Positions 17,357 through 27,157 of a stretch of DNA of 55,509 nucleotides are shown piece by piece (the first letter of the stretch is position 1; each line of letters opens with the position of its first letter). Below the pieces are notes generated by a model. The model saw nothing but the letters and a program-made list of their open reading frames with translations, made no database searches and was not told where the DNA came from. The DNA is from Saprospiraceae bacterium. Its GTDB lineage: Bacteria; Bacteroidota; Bacteroidia; Chitinophagales; Saprospiraceae. The position numbers and the translations under genes are program-made. The stretch is from positions 1 through 55,509 of the forward strand of contig JANWVR010000045.1 in NCBI GenBank assembly GCA_025056735.1, given 5' to 3'.

Positions 17357-18358
17357 ATGCACTACGAAGAAGAACCGCCTTTTGCCGATAATGACTCGCC
17401 TGCCGGCTTAGACGTATCGCCTGTCTATGCGTGCGCCACCCGCGTGCAGGAGGCTATTCAACAGGTCATCGTCGGACAGCAAGAGGCTATCGAGCAAATG
17501 CTCATCGCCCTGTTCACGGGCGGCCACGTGCTCATCGAGGGCGTGCCCGGCATCGCCAAGACGCTCATGGCCCGTCTGCTGGCACGCACGGTAGCCGCAG
17601 GCTTCAGCCGCATTCAGTTCACGCCCGACCTGATGCCCGCCGACGTGCTGGGAACGCCTGTATTCAACCTGAAAACCTCGGAGTTTCACTTCAAACCCGG
17701 GCCCATTTTTTCCAATATCGTCCTGATTGACGAAATCAACCGCGCTCCGGCCAAAACGCAGTCCGCCCTGTTCGAGGTCATGGAAGAACGCCAGGCGTCC
17801 ATTGACGGACACACCTACCCCATGGCCTCGCCTTTCATGGTGGTAGCCACTCAAAATCCTATCGAACAGGAGGGCACTTACCGACTGCCCGAGGCGCAAC
17901 TCGACCGATTCCTCTTCCGCATCCTGCTCGAATACCCCAACCTTGAGGAAGAAAAGGCCATCCTGCGCCGCTTTCACGACGACTTCGAGGGCCGGGCCGC
18001 GCAGAGCGTCCAGGCCGTCATCACGCCACAAGACATCGCCACCTGCCGCCAACGCATCGAGCAAACCCACATCAGTGAAGACCTGCTGGACTACATTGCT
18101 ACCTTGGTGCACCAGACCCGGCATCACCCAGACCTGTCCTTAGGCGCCAGCCCGCGCGCCTCGCTGGCCATCACGCGCAGCGCAAAGGCACTTGCCGCCA
18201 TGACCGGTCGCAACTTTGTAACGCCTGACGACATCCGAGCGGTTACCGTGCCCGTGCTCAATCACCGCATCCTCCTGACGCCAGAGCGCGAAATGGAAGG
18301 CTATCGCATTCAGCAAGTTATCGAAGATATCATCCGCAGCGTACCTGTACCGCGCTGA
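17357..18358 (+). CDS. moxR: MoxR family AAA+ ATPase
   Basis: 333 residues. Walker A is GVPGIAKT (about residues 62-69), Walker B is [10 protein letters not shown], and the MoxR-specific [31 protein letters not shown] and C-terminal lid segments are all present. MoxR ATPases work as chaperone-like partners of VWA-domain proteins. In Bacteroidota they usually head the moxR-DUF58-bat operon; here the gene is followed by yidD and the BatA-like gene lies 7.5 kb upstream in a separate unit. No DUF58 gene is seen in the window. Confidence 0.93.
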   Translation: MHYEEEPPFADNDSPAGLDVSPVYACATRVQEAIQQVIVGQQEAIEQMLIALFTGGHVLIEGVPGIAKTLMARLLARTVAAGFSRIQFTPDLMPADVLGTPVFNLKTSEFHFKPGPIFSNIVLIDEINRAPAKTQSALFEVMEERQASIDGHTYPMASPFMVVATQNPIEQEGTYRLPEAQLDRFLFRILLEYPNLEEEKAILRRFHDDFEGRAAQSVQAVITPQDIATCRQRIEQTHISEDLLDYIATLVHQTRHHPDLSLGASPRASLAITRSAKALAAMTGRNFVTPDDIRAVTVPVLNHRILLTPEREMEGYRIQQVIEDIIRSVPVPR

Positions 18359-18389
18359 CGCATCCTCTCACACGCGCCAAACCTTTCGC

Positions 18390-18641
18390 ATGCCGCCCAT
18401 TCAAAAATGGCTCCGCCGGCTCTTCGTGCTGCCCATCCGCCTCTACCGGCTGCTCCTTTCGCCCCTGCTGGGGCCAAGCAAATGCCGCTTCCGCCCTACG
18501 TGCTCGCAATACGCCATTGAAGCCATCGAAGAGTGGGGCATCTTCAAAGGAACCTGGTTGGCCATCCGCCGCATCGCCCGCTGCCATCCCTGGGGCGGAT
18601 TTGGGTATGATCCGGTACCAAAGAAAAAGAGTGAAAAGTGA
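18390..18641 (+). CDS. yidD: Membrane protein insertion efficiency factor YidD
   Basis: 83 residues with the compact YidD pattern: an amphipathic N-terminus, [29 protein letters not shown] and [12 protein letters not shown], including the three conserved cysteines (KCRF, TCSQ, RCHP). YidD assists YidC-dependent insertion at the inner membrane. It lies 31 bp after moxR and is probably co-transcribed. The last codons (K-S-E-K-stop) run into a heptamer array; the TGA stop is the TGA of the second repeat unit, so the repeat defines the C-terminus. Confidence 0.95.
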   Translation: MPPIQKWLRRLFVLPIRLYRLLLSPLLGPSKCRFRPTCSQYAIEAIEEWGIFKGTWLAIRRIARCHPWGGFGYDPVPKKKSEK

Positions 18642-18671
18642 AAAGTGGAAAGTGGAGAGTGGAAAGTGAAA
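18630..18671 (+). repeat. Heptanucleotide tandem array overlapping the yidD stop
   Basis: Six exact-length heptamers on the + (purine) strand: AGTGAAA, AGTGAAA, AGTGGAA, AGTGGAG, AGTGGAA, AGTGAAA. The yidD stop TGA (18639-18641) lies in unit two. The array sits between the convergent yidD and parE genes. Confidence 0.9.
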
Positions 18672-18707
18672 GAGGAGGATGACGGTTGAGGGATGGGCGG
18701 TTGGGCT

Positions 18708-20630
18708 TCAATTGTGAGCAGACTCTTCGTAGAGCGTTTCCGCTGTTGTGGAGTCCTGGTCGGCGGCGTCCTCGTTTATGGTGCTATCAGCAGCGTCCAG
18801 CTCTATGCGCAGGTTTTCGATGATAAATTCCTGGCGTTCTGGCGTGTTTTTGCCCATGTAGTAATCTAAAATATGGTCGAGGTTGGCGTCTTCGTTCAGG
18901 ATCACCGGCTCCAAGCGCATATCTGGGCCGATGAAGCGGCCAAACTCGGAGGGGGATATTTCGCCCAGACCTTTGAAGCGCGTGATTTCGGGTTTGCCGC
19001 GCAGTTTCTGGATGGCTTCCTGCTTTTCGGCTTCTGAATAGCAATAGAACGTCTGCTGCTTGTCGCGCACGCGGAAGAGGGGCGTTTCTAAGATGTAGAG
19101 ATGGCCGTTGCGTACCAGGTCGGGGAAGAACTGCAGGAAAAACGTGAGGAGCAGCAGGCGAATGTGCATGCCGTCCACGTCGGCGTCGGTGGCAATGACG
19201 ACGCGGTTGTAGCGCAGGTCTTCGAGGGAGTCCTCGATGTTGAGGGCGTGCTGGAGGAGGTTGAACTCCTCGTTTTGATACACAATTTTCTTAGTCAGGC
19301 CGTAGCAGTTGAGCGGCTTTCCGCGCAGGCTGAAGACAGCCTGCGTGTCCACATCGCGCGCTTTGGTGAGCGAGCCGCTGGCAGAGTCCCCCTCGGTGAT
19401 GAAGAGGGTAGACTCCAAGCGCTTTTCCTCTGGGCCTTTTTCGTTGAGGTGGTAGCGGCAATCGCGCAACTTTTTGTTGTGAATGCTGGCAGCCTTGGCG
19501 CGCTGGTTGGCTAATTTCTTAACGTCGGCGATGTCTTTGCGCTCGCGCTCCGATTGCTGGATGCGCTTGAGCATCTCTTTGGCCGTCTCAGGGTTTTTGT
19601 GGAGATAGTCGTCTAAGGCCTTGCACAGGAAATCGCTCATCCAGGTGCGGATGTTCGGCCCATCGGGGCTGATGCGATCGGAGCCGAGGCGCGTTTTGGT
19701 CTGAGACTCGAATACCGGCTCCTCGACGCGCACACTGACGGCAGCGATAATGCTCTCGCGAATGTCTTTGGCGTCGAAGTTCTTTTTAAAATGGTCGCGC
19801 ACGGTCTTAACCAAAGCCTCGCGGAAAGCATTCAGATGTGTGCCGCCCTGCGTGGTGTTCTGGCCATTGACGAAAGAATAGTACTGCTCGCCGTAATGAT
19901 CGCCGTGCGTGAAGGCGATCTCGACGTCTTCGCCCACGAGATGGATGATCGGGTACCGGATGTGCTCGGCGTTAGTCTTCTTCGTCAGCAGGTCGAGCAG
20001 GCCGTTCTTTGATTGGAAGGTTTTACCATTAAAAACAATCTTTAGCCCGGCATTCAGGTAAGCATAGTTCCATAATTGCTGCTCGACGTATTCCGTTACC
20101 CAGCGGAAGTGGCGAAACATGCCGCCATCGGGCTTAAAAAACACTGCCGTGCCGTTGGGTTCCGTGGTTGCTTCCAACTTGCTCTCTTTCTTGAGTTTGC
20201 CAAACTCAAACTCGGCCCACTTGCACTGGCCGTCGCGATAAGCGATCACTTTAAAATACTCCGACAGCGCATTAACGGCCTTAGTACCCACACCGTTAAG
20301 GCCCACGGACTTCTTAAACGCCTTGCTATCGTACTTGGCGCCGGTGTTGATACGGCTCACCACGTCCACCACTTTGCCTAACGGGATGCCGCGCCCGTAA
20401 TCGCGCACGTAAACGCCGCGGTCGTCAATGGTTACGTCTATCTGCTTGCCAAAGCCCATGGCGTACTCGTCAATCGAGTTGTCGAGTACTTCCTTGAGCA
20501 GGACGTAAATGCCATCTTCCGGGCTGCTGCCGTCGCCCAGCTTGCCAATGTACATGCCCGGCCGCAGGCGGATGTGTTCGCGCCAGTCCAGTGACTGAAT
20601 CTCGGCCTCGGTGTATCTGACTTCTGCCAT
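18708..20630 (-). CDS. parE: DNA topoisomerase IV subunit B
   Basis: 640 residues of the GyrB/ParE type II topoisomerase ATPase subunit. GHKL ATPase motifs are [18 protein letters not shown] and [14 protein letters not shown]. The TOPRIM domain has [11 protein letters not shown] and [10 protein letters not shown], and the C-terminal part has FKGLGEI. The N-terminus ([26 protein letters not shown]) follows the Bacteroidota ParE pattern rather than GyrB. The acidic C-terminal tail ([16 protein letters not shown]) is variable in the family. A TTG in frame at 20687 would add 19 residues; ATG 20630 fits family starts better. parC is not within the window. Confidence 0.92.
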   Translation of the reverse strand: MAEVRYTEAEIQSLDWREHIRLRPGMYIGKLGDGSSPEDGIYVLLKEVLDNSIDEYAMGFGKQIDVTIDDRGVYVRDYGRGIPLGKVVDVVSRINTGAKYDSKAFKKSVGLNGVGTKAVNALSEYFKVIAYRDGQCKWAEFEFGKLKKESKLEATTEPNGTAVFFKPDGGMFRHFRWVTEYVEQQLWNYAYLNAGLKIVFNGKTFQSKNGLLDLLTKKTNAEHIRYPIIHLVGEDVEIAFTHGDHYGEQYYSFVNGQNTTQGGTHLNAFREALVKTVRDHFKKNFDAKDIRESIIAAVSVRVEEPVFESQTKTRLGSDRISPDGPNIRTWMSDFLCKALDDYLHKNPETAKEMLKRIQQSERERKDIADVKKLANQRAKAASIHNKKLRDCRYHLNEKGPEEKRLESTLFITEGDSASGSLTKARDVDTQAVFSLRGKPLNCYGLTKKIVYQNEEFNLLQHALNIEDSLEDLRYNRVVIATDADVDGMHIRLLLLTFFLQFFPDLVRNGHLYILETPLFRVRDKQQTFYCYSEAEKQEAIQKLRGKPEITRFKGLGEISPSEFGRFIGPDMRLEPVILNEDANLDHILDYYMGKNTPERQEFIIENLRIELDAADSTINEDAADQDSTTAETLYEESAHN

Positions 20631-20725
20631 ATCGCTCTTCGCCGCAATTGCCGGCTTTTGCTGCGTAGTTGTTTTTTGTGCGCCCAAAGTAACGGAGTTT
20701 TAGCGGGTTGATGAAAAAGTGCGCA

Positions 20726-20756
20726 CAAAGTTAAAACATTTTGTTTTTCCAACCAA
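20726..20756 (-). promoter_or_regulatory. Probable parE promoter
   Basis: On the minus strand TAACTTTG (20733-20726) is a full -7 match, and a TTG at 20756-20754 lies 20 bases upstream, close to the Bacteroidota -33 spacing. The leader to ATG 20630 would be about 90 bases. Confidence 0.55.
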
Positions 20757-20822
20757 GAAAATTGCTGAGCCTTTTGAACACGAAGGCGCCTGGGGATAGC
20801 TGTCTTGAAGGGCCCACGCCTG

Positions 20823-21185
20823 TCAGAAAAATGCGTCCTCAGCGTGCCGGATGGCTTTCAGCTGGCCGTTGACCAGCAGGACGGAGATGATATCGAAGCG
20901 GATTTCGCCCTCGTGGCCGATGGCCTCCATAAAAGCGCCAGCGGTGCGGGCAATCTGGTCTTGTTTTTTGCGGTTGACGGCCTCTTCAGGGCCTCCGAAA
21001 CCATCGAGAGATCGGGTTTTGACCTCGACAAAAACTAAGCAGCCTTCGGGCGACCAGGCGATGATGTCCACTTCGCCCATGCCCGCGCGGAAGTTGCGCC
21101 GGGCAATTCGATAGCCCTTTTCCTCTAAGTAATGGGCGGCAATATCTTCGCCCTTACGGCCAAGGTCGAGGTTTTCCATACTCAT
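20823..21185 (-). CDS. yraN: YraN (UPF0102) family nuclease-fold protein
   Basis: 120 residues. Signature segments are LGRKGEDIAAHYLEEKGY, RRNFRAGMGEVDIIAW and LVFVEVKTRS, which carry the Glu, the GE(V/I)D and the ExK of the PD-(D/E)xK-like fold. The family is very widespread; its function is not settled, and nuclease activity on nicked or branched DNA is proposed from the fold. The ATG overlaps the stop of the preceding gene (ATGA, 21185-21182), which implies translational coupling. Confidence 0.93.
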   Translation of the reverse strand: MSMENLDLGRKGEDIAAHYLEEKGYRIARRNFRAGMGEVDIIAWSPEGCLVFVEVKTRSLDGFGGPEEAVNRKKQDQIARTAGAFMEAIGHEGEIRFDIISVLLVNGQLKAIRHAEDAFF

Positions 21186-21541
21186 TCGTACCAGCGGCGT
21201 TTGCCTTCAAGTTTATCCACATAGGGCACGTCGCCAAGTCGAAATTTAAGCGGCAAAGGCATCCGCTGCTCCAGCCGGTGTTCCATCCGGCAAAAAAACG
21301 GCATCGGCGCAAGCGGCCGAACAACAGGCGAACTAAACCTCACTCCCCGGTCAGAAGACATCATTCCCTCCAGCGACAAGCGCCCTCGAAAATCCCACAT
21401 CCCTTTCAAAGGCAAAGAATCCTTCACACCAGATGCTACCCCATCGGGCTGGGCCAACAGTACAACTGAAGCAGTCCCAGCCAACAGCGCGACCAAAAAT
21501 CCTTTTGCATTTCTCCTCCAACCAAACACACTACCCTCCAT
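21182..21541 (-). CDS. Small exported protein of unknown function between porU and yraN
   Basis: 119 residues from ATG 21541. A hydrophobic N-terminal segment (GFLVALLAGTASVVLLAQ) looks like a signal peptide or anchor. The C-terminal half contains PFFCRMEHRLEQRMPLPL and KFRLGDVPYVDKLEGKR. I recall similar 'PFFC(K/R)xE...FRLG...Y(V)..LEGK' endings in small uncharacterised Bacteroidota proteins, but I cannot name a family. A GTG six codons upstream lies inside a heptamer array and was rejected as start. Four-base overlap with yraN and nine bases from the repeat after porU suggest one operon, porU to yraN. Confidence 0.65.
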   Translation of the reverse strand: MEGSVFGWRRNAKGFLVALLAGTASVVLLAQPDGVASGVKDSLPLKGMWDFRGRLSLEGMMSSDRGVRFSSPVVRPLAPMPFFCRMEHRLEQRMPLPLKFRLGDVPYVDKLEGKRRWYE

Positions 21542-21549
21542 TACCGTCC

Positions 21550-21575
21550 CATTTTTCACTTTTCACTTTTCACTT
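21550..21575 (-). repeat. Heptanucleotide tandem array overlapping the porU stop
   Basis: On the + strand CATTTTT, CACTTTT, CACTTTT, CACTT; purine sense relative to porU. The porU stop TGA (21572-21570) falls in the array, directly after the canonical K-L-V-I-I-K ending. Confidence 0.85.
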
Positions 21576-24500
21576 AATGATCACCAATTTCTCAAAATCG
21601 CTCTCCGCAACCGCCGTCTGGCCGCTGAGGTCAGTGCCGCGCACTTTGATGCGATAGAGATACACGCCTCGGGCCAGCGGGTTGTCGTAGTCGTCGCGGC
21701 CATTCCAGGCAATATCGGTTACGCGGAAGCCGTTGGCTATGGCCGTATGGTGTAGCGTTTTGACCAACTTGCCGGAGACGGTGAAGATACTGATTTGCAC
21801 GTCGAGCAGTTGGCCGGCTAAGTTGTGCTCAAACTGGAATAAGGTATTGGTGCTGAAGGGATTGGGGTAGTTGAGCACGTGGGCTAAGGCAGCTTTTCCG
21901 TCTTCGGCGACGACGAATTCGGTGTAGCCCTCGCCGGAGTTGTTGGCGACATCCCAGCCTTTGGCGCGGATGGTGTGGCGTCCGGGCGCCAGGCCGCGCA
22001 GCGGGTAGAGCGCTTGCCCTCGGCGGGCGTCATCCTGGGCGCTTTCGTAGAAGTCGTTAAGCACGAGGGTTTCCAGAGTGTTGTCGTCGAGCACGGCGGT
22101 CAGGTCGTGCCCCAGGCCGGCGCCGGTTACGTTCATGCCGTAGTCGTCGGTGCATTTGACCAGCAAGATGGGGCTGCGGTTGGTGATGCCGCCCTGCACG
22201 AAATCCTCGTTGTTGAGAAACACCTGGATGACGGGCGGTGTGTCGTCTTTGAGGCCCTCGAAGGTGCCGCCCACGATGACGGCGGTGTCAGCGCCGGCGG
22301 CGTCGAAAGGTGTGCCGTTTTCGGCGTAGTAGCTGATTTTGCCGTTTCCGAAGGCGTAGTTGATGTCTTTGGGAATGACAAAATTGATGCTGAAGCGTCC
22401 GCCTGTGACGGTGGCACTCCCGCGGAAGAGGATGCTGTTTTGCACCTCGAAGGGGAAGACGAAGCTGCCGGGGTCTTGAGCGAGGGTGCGGAGGGTTCGT
22501 TTTTTATCGAAAAGCGTTACAAAGACGCGGCCGTTGAAGTCGGGGAGGAGGTTGCCGTTGCGGTCGGCGATTTCGCCCTCGATGGTAACGGGCATGAGGG
22601 CACGGAGGGTATCCGGCTGGTCGGGATTGAAGGGCTTGCCGTTGAGGCGCGTGGTGCGCACCCGGTACTCGGGCAGGGCGAGGTACATGGCGGGGTCGCC
22701 CATGAGAGCGAAGCGGCGTCCGTTTTCTTCTACGTAGAAGGGCAGCGCGTTTTTAGCCCTTTGCAGGATTTCGCCGACGGTGCGGTAGCGTCCCTGGGCA
22801 TCGCGCTCGAAGAGGACATTCTGGACGGCGTCGGTGAGGGCGTTGTTTCCATTGATGAAGACCGCGCGCACAGTGGTGAACAGCGCCACAGCGCCCGAGT
22901 TGGGCTTGAGCAAGGCTTGCTCGCCGCCCGTAAGGATGGTGTAGTCGTCGAAGCCGCCAAAAGAGCAGGTAGCTGTGATGATGAGCGGATACCGATGGGT
23001 ATTGTTCCAGCCAGCGATGTCGTTGTTATCAATGACGCGCTCCTGGGCCCAGCCGCGCGGGCCACCGTGGCCAATGTACTGGGCGACCAAACAACCGCGG
23101 AAGAGATTGGCATTGATGGCAGCCTTAGCGCCGGGTATGCGCTTTTCGGTGCTGGTGGCCACCTGTTGGTAGGCGTCGAAATAGACTTTTTCCAGGTTGA
23201 ACCAGCTTTCTGTGCTGGCTGCGCGCGTGGCCAGGAGGTCTGCCTGTCGGATGTGGGCGTTCGAGTCCTCGTCGTCGGCCATGTAAAGCAGGCGCAGGCG
23301 CCAGTCGCCCAATGTCTTGGGGTCGTTGTCGTACTCGATGATTTTAGCGACGATGGCCTGTGCTTCGGCAGCGGTGCGCGGCGTAACGCGCCCTACGGCG
23401 ATGTCGAGCGCGCCTCTCAGGTCGCCGCCCTCGTTGTCGCTGAGCAGGCCAAAGTAATCTTCGGAAGGGTGTGAAAAAATGGGGCTGAAAGACTGGGCCG
23501 TCTCGAAAACGGGCACGAAGTCTAAGTTATCGGCGCTGTTGGTAATGTTGCGCGGGTCGAAAGAGGCATCGCCGAACAGCAGCAGAAATCGAAACTTGTT
23601 GGGCGAGCGCTGGTAGAGCATGCGAGCGAAGTCCCGAATAGCCGTCGGGTCTTTGGCGCCTGAGGAGAACTCGTTGTACAGCTGGTCAATGCGCACGGTG
23701 GCCACCTCTAAGCCGCTGTAGGAGCGGCGGTGTTGCGCCAGCTGGTTGACGGCGGCCTCAAAGTCGGGGTGATAGACGATGGCCATGTCTAAGTTGGTCA
23801 GGCCGTGGATGTTCTGGTTTTCAATGCGTCCGATGGGGCGTTCGGGTCGGGGCAGCGAGGCGTTGTCGTAGAAGGCGATGAAGTTGCGCAGGACGCCCTG
23901 GGTTTCTGCGCCAAATTCGGCGGTACTGCCGGCGAAGGTGTACTGCTGGCGGCGCGGCGTCTGGCGGTTGGTAATGTCCCAGATTTGGAGGTTGGCATTG
24001 GCGCCATTCAGGCGGAAACGAGCAGCCGGCTGGTTGAGCGTTTGCAAATCGCGGAATTCCATCGCCTGGCCGGTCATGATCAGGCGGCGGCGCGCCTGGA
24101 TTTCGAGGTAATCCAACCACCCTTCGCTGGGCACAGAGGCAGGCAGGTAATGCACCCGCACGCTGACGTTATCGCCGGGCATCTGAAAGGAGCCAGCCAC
24201 CAGCACGTCGTTTGCATAGTAGGCTTCGTTGTCGCTCACGGCCACACCACCGACGCTGCCCGAAAAGGTGGTACCTCCCGCCGTAAATTGCACCGTCGTG
24301 TTGCTCTGGCTGCGGCCCGCAAAGACACCGGCTATACGCGCCGGCGCGCCGGCAACGGCGTTGGGAAAGTTGAAGGTGTAGCTGCGCTCGCGGGTCTGGA
24401 AGAAATAATCGCCAAACCAGCGCTTGCCTGAGCCCTGCGCCCAGGCGGCCTGATGCAGCAAATTGACGCGGTCGTCCTCTATGCGCTGCACATCGTCAAA

Positions 24501-25433
24501 CTCCTCCGTGACGAAGGTGGCCGCCACACTCGGCTGCTCCGAAATGCGCAGCCCTGGCGCATCGCCGATGACCAAGAAGTAGTAGGCAAAGTTGTCGTAC
24601 AAGTGGGGCGTTATGGTCAGTTGCGGCAGGTTGCTGCTGGGCCGATGCGACCACGGCTGCGGCCCCACGGCGTAAAAGAGCAGGTAATCGCTGTTGTCAA
24701 ACCTACCATCAGCCTCTCCGGCTACGAAGATGGCGTTCTCGATGAGGTCGTCGGGGCGGTCTGCGCCGGCCAATTCGGGCAGCATGTTCCCGCCGTTACC
24801 GTACAGGCGAATGCGGCGCGGGTCTATGCTCTCCAGGTTGGAAATGCCCAGCGTGTTGCGCAAAAAGCTAAAGTCCAACCGATAAATGCCGCTTCGGCTG
24901 ACGCCGAACTTATAGACCGTGCCCGAGCGCAAAGCCGAATTAAAGGTATTCGGCCCACTGCGCGACAGGACGGGAGTTGGCTCCTGGGCTGAAATGCGCA
25001 CTGTCAGCGAAAACGAAACCACGCGCTCGAAGCCGCTGCCCGCACGGCGCAACGGATAAAACTGCACCCAGCCGTGGTACTGGTCGCGTTCCTGCACCAT
25101 TTCAGCGGTTACGGACAGGTCGTTCGTCAGCCGCTCTAAGTCGGGATGCGCTTTAAGCGAAATAGGTTCGTAACGCACCGAGTAAACCTCCACCGTCAGG
25201 CGCGAAGGTCCCGTCAGTGGGATGCGCTCCGCAAAAAGCGGCAACGTGGGTGCACCATCGGCGTGATACGCCCCTTCAAACGACCATTGCTCCCATACAC
25301 TACCGTCGGGGCGCTCAATGCGGCGCGGCTCCGACTCCCAGGTCAGCATACGCTCTATGCGCACGATACCCTGGCTCCACAACGCCAGCGAGCAAAACCA
25401 GAACAAAACGGCGAGCCAAAATTTCATCTTCAT
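21570..25433 (-). CDS. porU: Type IX secretion system sortase PorU
   Basis: 1287 residues with signal peptide KMKFWLAVLFWFCSLALWSQ. The central domain is a gingipain-type (C25) cysteine peptidase with the dyad His789 in QYIGHGGPRGW and Cys823 in ITATCSFGGFDD. The C-terminal 90 residues form a sorting-domain-like beta sandwich (LNYPNPFSTNTLFQFEH, then GVYLYRIKV and KLVIIK). PorU cleaves the sorting domain of type IX cargo at the outer membrane and transfers the cargo to anionic lipopolysaccharide; its own domain is normally retained. The extra 35 residues of the longest open frame lie before the signal peptide and were dropped. The usual neighbour porV is not adjacent; instead a small protein and yraN follow. 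Confidence 0.93.
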   Translation of the reverse strand: MKMKFWLAVLFWFCSLALWSQGIVRIERMLTWESEPRRIERPDGSVWEQWSFEGAYHADGAPTLPLFAERIPLTGPSRLTVEVYSVRYEPISLKAHPDLERLTNDLSVTAEMVQERDQYHGWVQFYPLRRAGSGFERVVSFSLTVRISAQEPTPVLSRSGPNTFNSALRSGTVYKFGVSRSGIYRLDFSFLRNTLGISNLESIDPRRIRLYGNGGNMLPELAGADRPDDLIENAIFVAGEADGRFDNSDYLLFYAVGPQPWSHRPSSNLPQLTITPHLYDNFAYYFLVIGDAPGLRISEQPSVAATFVTEEFDDVQRIEDDRVNLLHQAAWAQGSGKRWFGDYFFQTRERSYTFNFPNAVAGAPARIAGVFAGRSQSNTTVQFTAGGTTFSGSVGGVAVSDNEAYYANDVLVAGSFQMPGDNVSVRVHYLPASVPSEGWLDYLEIQARRRLIMTGQAMEFRDLQTLNQPAARFRLNGANANLQIWDITNRQTPRRQQYTFAGSTAEFGAETQGVLRNFIAFYDNASLPRPERPIGRIENQNIHGLTNLDMAIVYHPDFEAAVNQLAQHRRSYSGLEVATVRIDQLYNEFSSGAKDPTAIRDFARMLYQRSPNKFRFLLLFGDASFDPRNITNSADNLDFVPVFETAQSFSPIFSHPSEDYFGLLSDNEGGDLRGALDIAVGRVTPRTAAEAQAIVAKIIEYDNDPKTLGDWRLRLLYMADDEDSNAHIRQADLLATRAASTESWFNLEKVYFDAYQQVATSTEKRIPGAKAAINANLFRGCLVAQYIGHGGPRGWAQERVIDNNDIAGWNNTHRYPLIITATCSFGGFDDYTILTGGEQALLKPNSGAVALFTTVRAVFINGNNALTDAVQNVLFERDAQGRYRTVGEILQRAKNALPFYVEENGRRFALMGDPAMYLALPEYRVRTTRLNGKPFNPDQPDTLRALMPVTIEGEIADRNGNLLPDFNGRVFVTLFDKKRTLRTLAQDPGSFVFPFEVQNSILFRGSATVTGGRFSINFVIPKDINYAFGNGKISYYAENGTPFDAAGADTAVIVGGTFEGLKDDTPPVIQVFLNNEDFVQGGITNRSPILLVKCTDDYGMNVTGAGLGHDLTAVLDDNTLETLVLNDFYESAQDDARRGQALYPLRGLAPGRHTIRAKGWDVANNSGEGYTEFVVAEDGKAALAHVLNYPNPFSTNTLFQFEHNLAGQLLDVQISIFTVSGKLVKTLHHTAIANGFRVTDIAWNGRDDYDNPLARGVYLYRIKVRGTDLSGQTAVAESDFEKLVIIK

Positions 25434-25717
25434 AAATTGTCTCTTTTTGTAAAGAACCGAAAAAACACTCCGGTGGAAATACGCCCCGTTGGCGCGCTCT
25501 GGCCCAGGAGGCGTTGCCTTTGCCGGCAAAAATCCCACATGCTCTTTAAACGAATAACGCCGAATGAGCGTCCACCGAGCACCTATCTCTGACCGATAAA
25601 AATAACAGCCTTTTCATGACTCCAAAAACGCCGCCCATAACCTGCGGGTTCTGAGGGAGCAATTGTCCGAAGGAAAGAAGGCATTACAGCGTACGAAGCA
25701 CTATCTTCCGCCCCGAT

Positions 25718-26848
25718 ATGCCGTTCGAGTCTCTTTCTGCCGCACTCCTGATTTCTGCCACGGTCATACAGCTGGCTTTCTGGTGGGGCGTCTATGCGCG
25801 TTTGGCGTTCCACCGCCCGACCGCGCAAGCCGTTTTATCTGACGACGAACTGCCTCCCCTGTCGGTGCTCGTGTGCGCGCGCAACGAGGCCGAAAACCTG
25901 CAGCGCCACCTGCCCGCCCTGCTGGAACAGGACTACCCGTGCTTCGAGGTCGTGGTTGCTGACGACGACTCTTCGGACAACACCTTACAGGTGCTGGCAA
26001 CGCTACGGGCTGAATATCCGCACCTGCGCGCCATTCGCCTATCGCCCAAGATCTCACCGGGCAAAAAGGCCGCTTTGAGCGCTGCCATTGTCCGGGCGCA
26101 GCACAAATGGCTGATTTTCACAGACGCCGACTGCTGGCCTGCCTCACCGCAGTGGCTGCGCCGGATGGCACAAGCCATGCAGCCCGACCGCAGGCTACTG
26201 CCCGAAATTGTGCTGGGCTATGGGCCACTCGTGCCTGGGCCAGGTCTGCTCAACCGATGGGCGCGCTTTGAAACGCTCTACACCGCCCTGCAATACGGAG
26301 GCTTTGCGCTGAGAGGCATACCTTACATGGGCGTGGGACGCAACTTAGCCTGGCAAAAGCACCTGTTCGCACAAACAGGCGGATTTTCGGCGCATGCCGA
26401 CATAGCCTCAGGCGACGATGACCTTTTTGTCAATGCCGCAGCCACCCGCCGCAACACGGCGCTGTGCTTCGAGCCGGAAGCGTTTACCTACTCACTTACT
26501 GCGCCGACCTGGGCAGCCTGGGCCCGCCAAAAGCGCCGGCACCTGAGCGCAGGTATCCGCTATCGCTCACTGCATCAGACCCTTCTGGCAGCTTCAGCGG
26601 GCTCTCACGTGTTGCATTACGCCCTGCTCGGCGTTGTAGCGCTGGAAGGCGCCTCCCTACTCGCACTCGCCTGCTGGGCTGTCCGCATGGCCCTGGCAGC
26701 CCCGGTATTCGCCCGCACAGCCCGGCATTTACGGGAAAGCGACCTGCGCCTCTGGTTTCCCTTGCTGGATGTCGGCATGGCACTATATTGGGCCGTCTTC
26801 ACCCCTCTGGCCCTCCTCCGCAGCCATCAACAAAGGTCCTGGCGCTAA
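25718..26848 (+). CDS. Family 2 glycosyltransferase, membrane-anchored
   Basis: 376 residues. An N-terminal helix (LISATVIQLAFWWGVYARL) is followed by a GT-A domain with LSVLVCARNEAENL, VVADDDSSDNT, the DxD metal motif in FTDADCW, and an acceptor-side SGDDDLFV. A processive-type Q-R/W motif is replaced by ARQKRRH. Two or three C-terminal helices (about 290-370) follow. The layout fits Bacteroidota inner-membrane GT2 enzymes that act on lipid or polysaccharide acceptors; the sugar is unknown. TATCTTCC eight bases before the ATG is an incomplete -7 match. Divergent from porU. Confidence 0.88.
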   Translation: MPFESLSAALLISATVIQLAFWWGVYARLAFHRPTAQAVLSDDELPPLSVLVCARNEAENLQRHLPALLEQDYPCFEVVVADDDSSDNTLQVLATLRAEYPHLRAIRLSPKISPGKKAALSAAIVRAQHKWLIFTDADCWPASPQWLRRMAQAMQPDRRLLPEIVLGYGPLVPGPGLLNRWARFETLYTALQYGGFALRGIPYMGVGRNLAWQKHLFAQTGGFSAHADIASGDDDLFVNAAATRRNTALCFEPEAFTYSLTAPTWAAWARQKRRHLSAGIRYRSLHQTLLAASAGSHVLHYALLGVVALEGASLLALACWAVRMALAAPVFARTARHLRESDLRLWFPLLDVGMALYWAVFTPLALLRSHQQRSWR

Positions 26849-27157
26849 TCCCGCCATGCTGTTTTCTATTTTTCTCGGATGTTACGCCCAAGCAGCATAA
26901 GGCGTTTTGATGGCTCCAGCCTACTCGGTAAAAGCCTTTGCTACCAAAAGCTCTATTCCTCTCAAAACCTGTTGACATCCAGCATAAAGCGCTCCTTCGT
27001 GATGTGATATTTGTCAGGATGTTATATGGAGTACAAGGGTGTTCTTGCACCGCTCCACCCAATAAATCGGGCGCTTACACAATGATAGATATCCCCCGTC
27101 CCGACAGAACGGCGCCATTTGAGGAGAACAGCATTCCAACCCGCCCGCACAAGATTT
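26849..27157 (+). other. Intergenic region between two GT2 genes
   Basis: About 310 bases between the convergent GT2 genes up to the heptamer array. Small open frames on both strands have no recognisable content. There is no tRNA-like fold. ATGCTG (near 26855) and CAGCAT (near 26895) could pair weakly around a T-rich loop and may help end transcription, but this is not a convincing terminator. Confidence 0.4.

Noticed and set aside
21975-23474. A 499-codon open frame on the + strand
   Set aside because: It is antisense to porU, is a low-complexity mix of V, E, G and A, and has no domain. Long antisense frames are expected opposite GC-rich genes.
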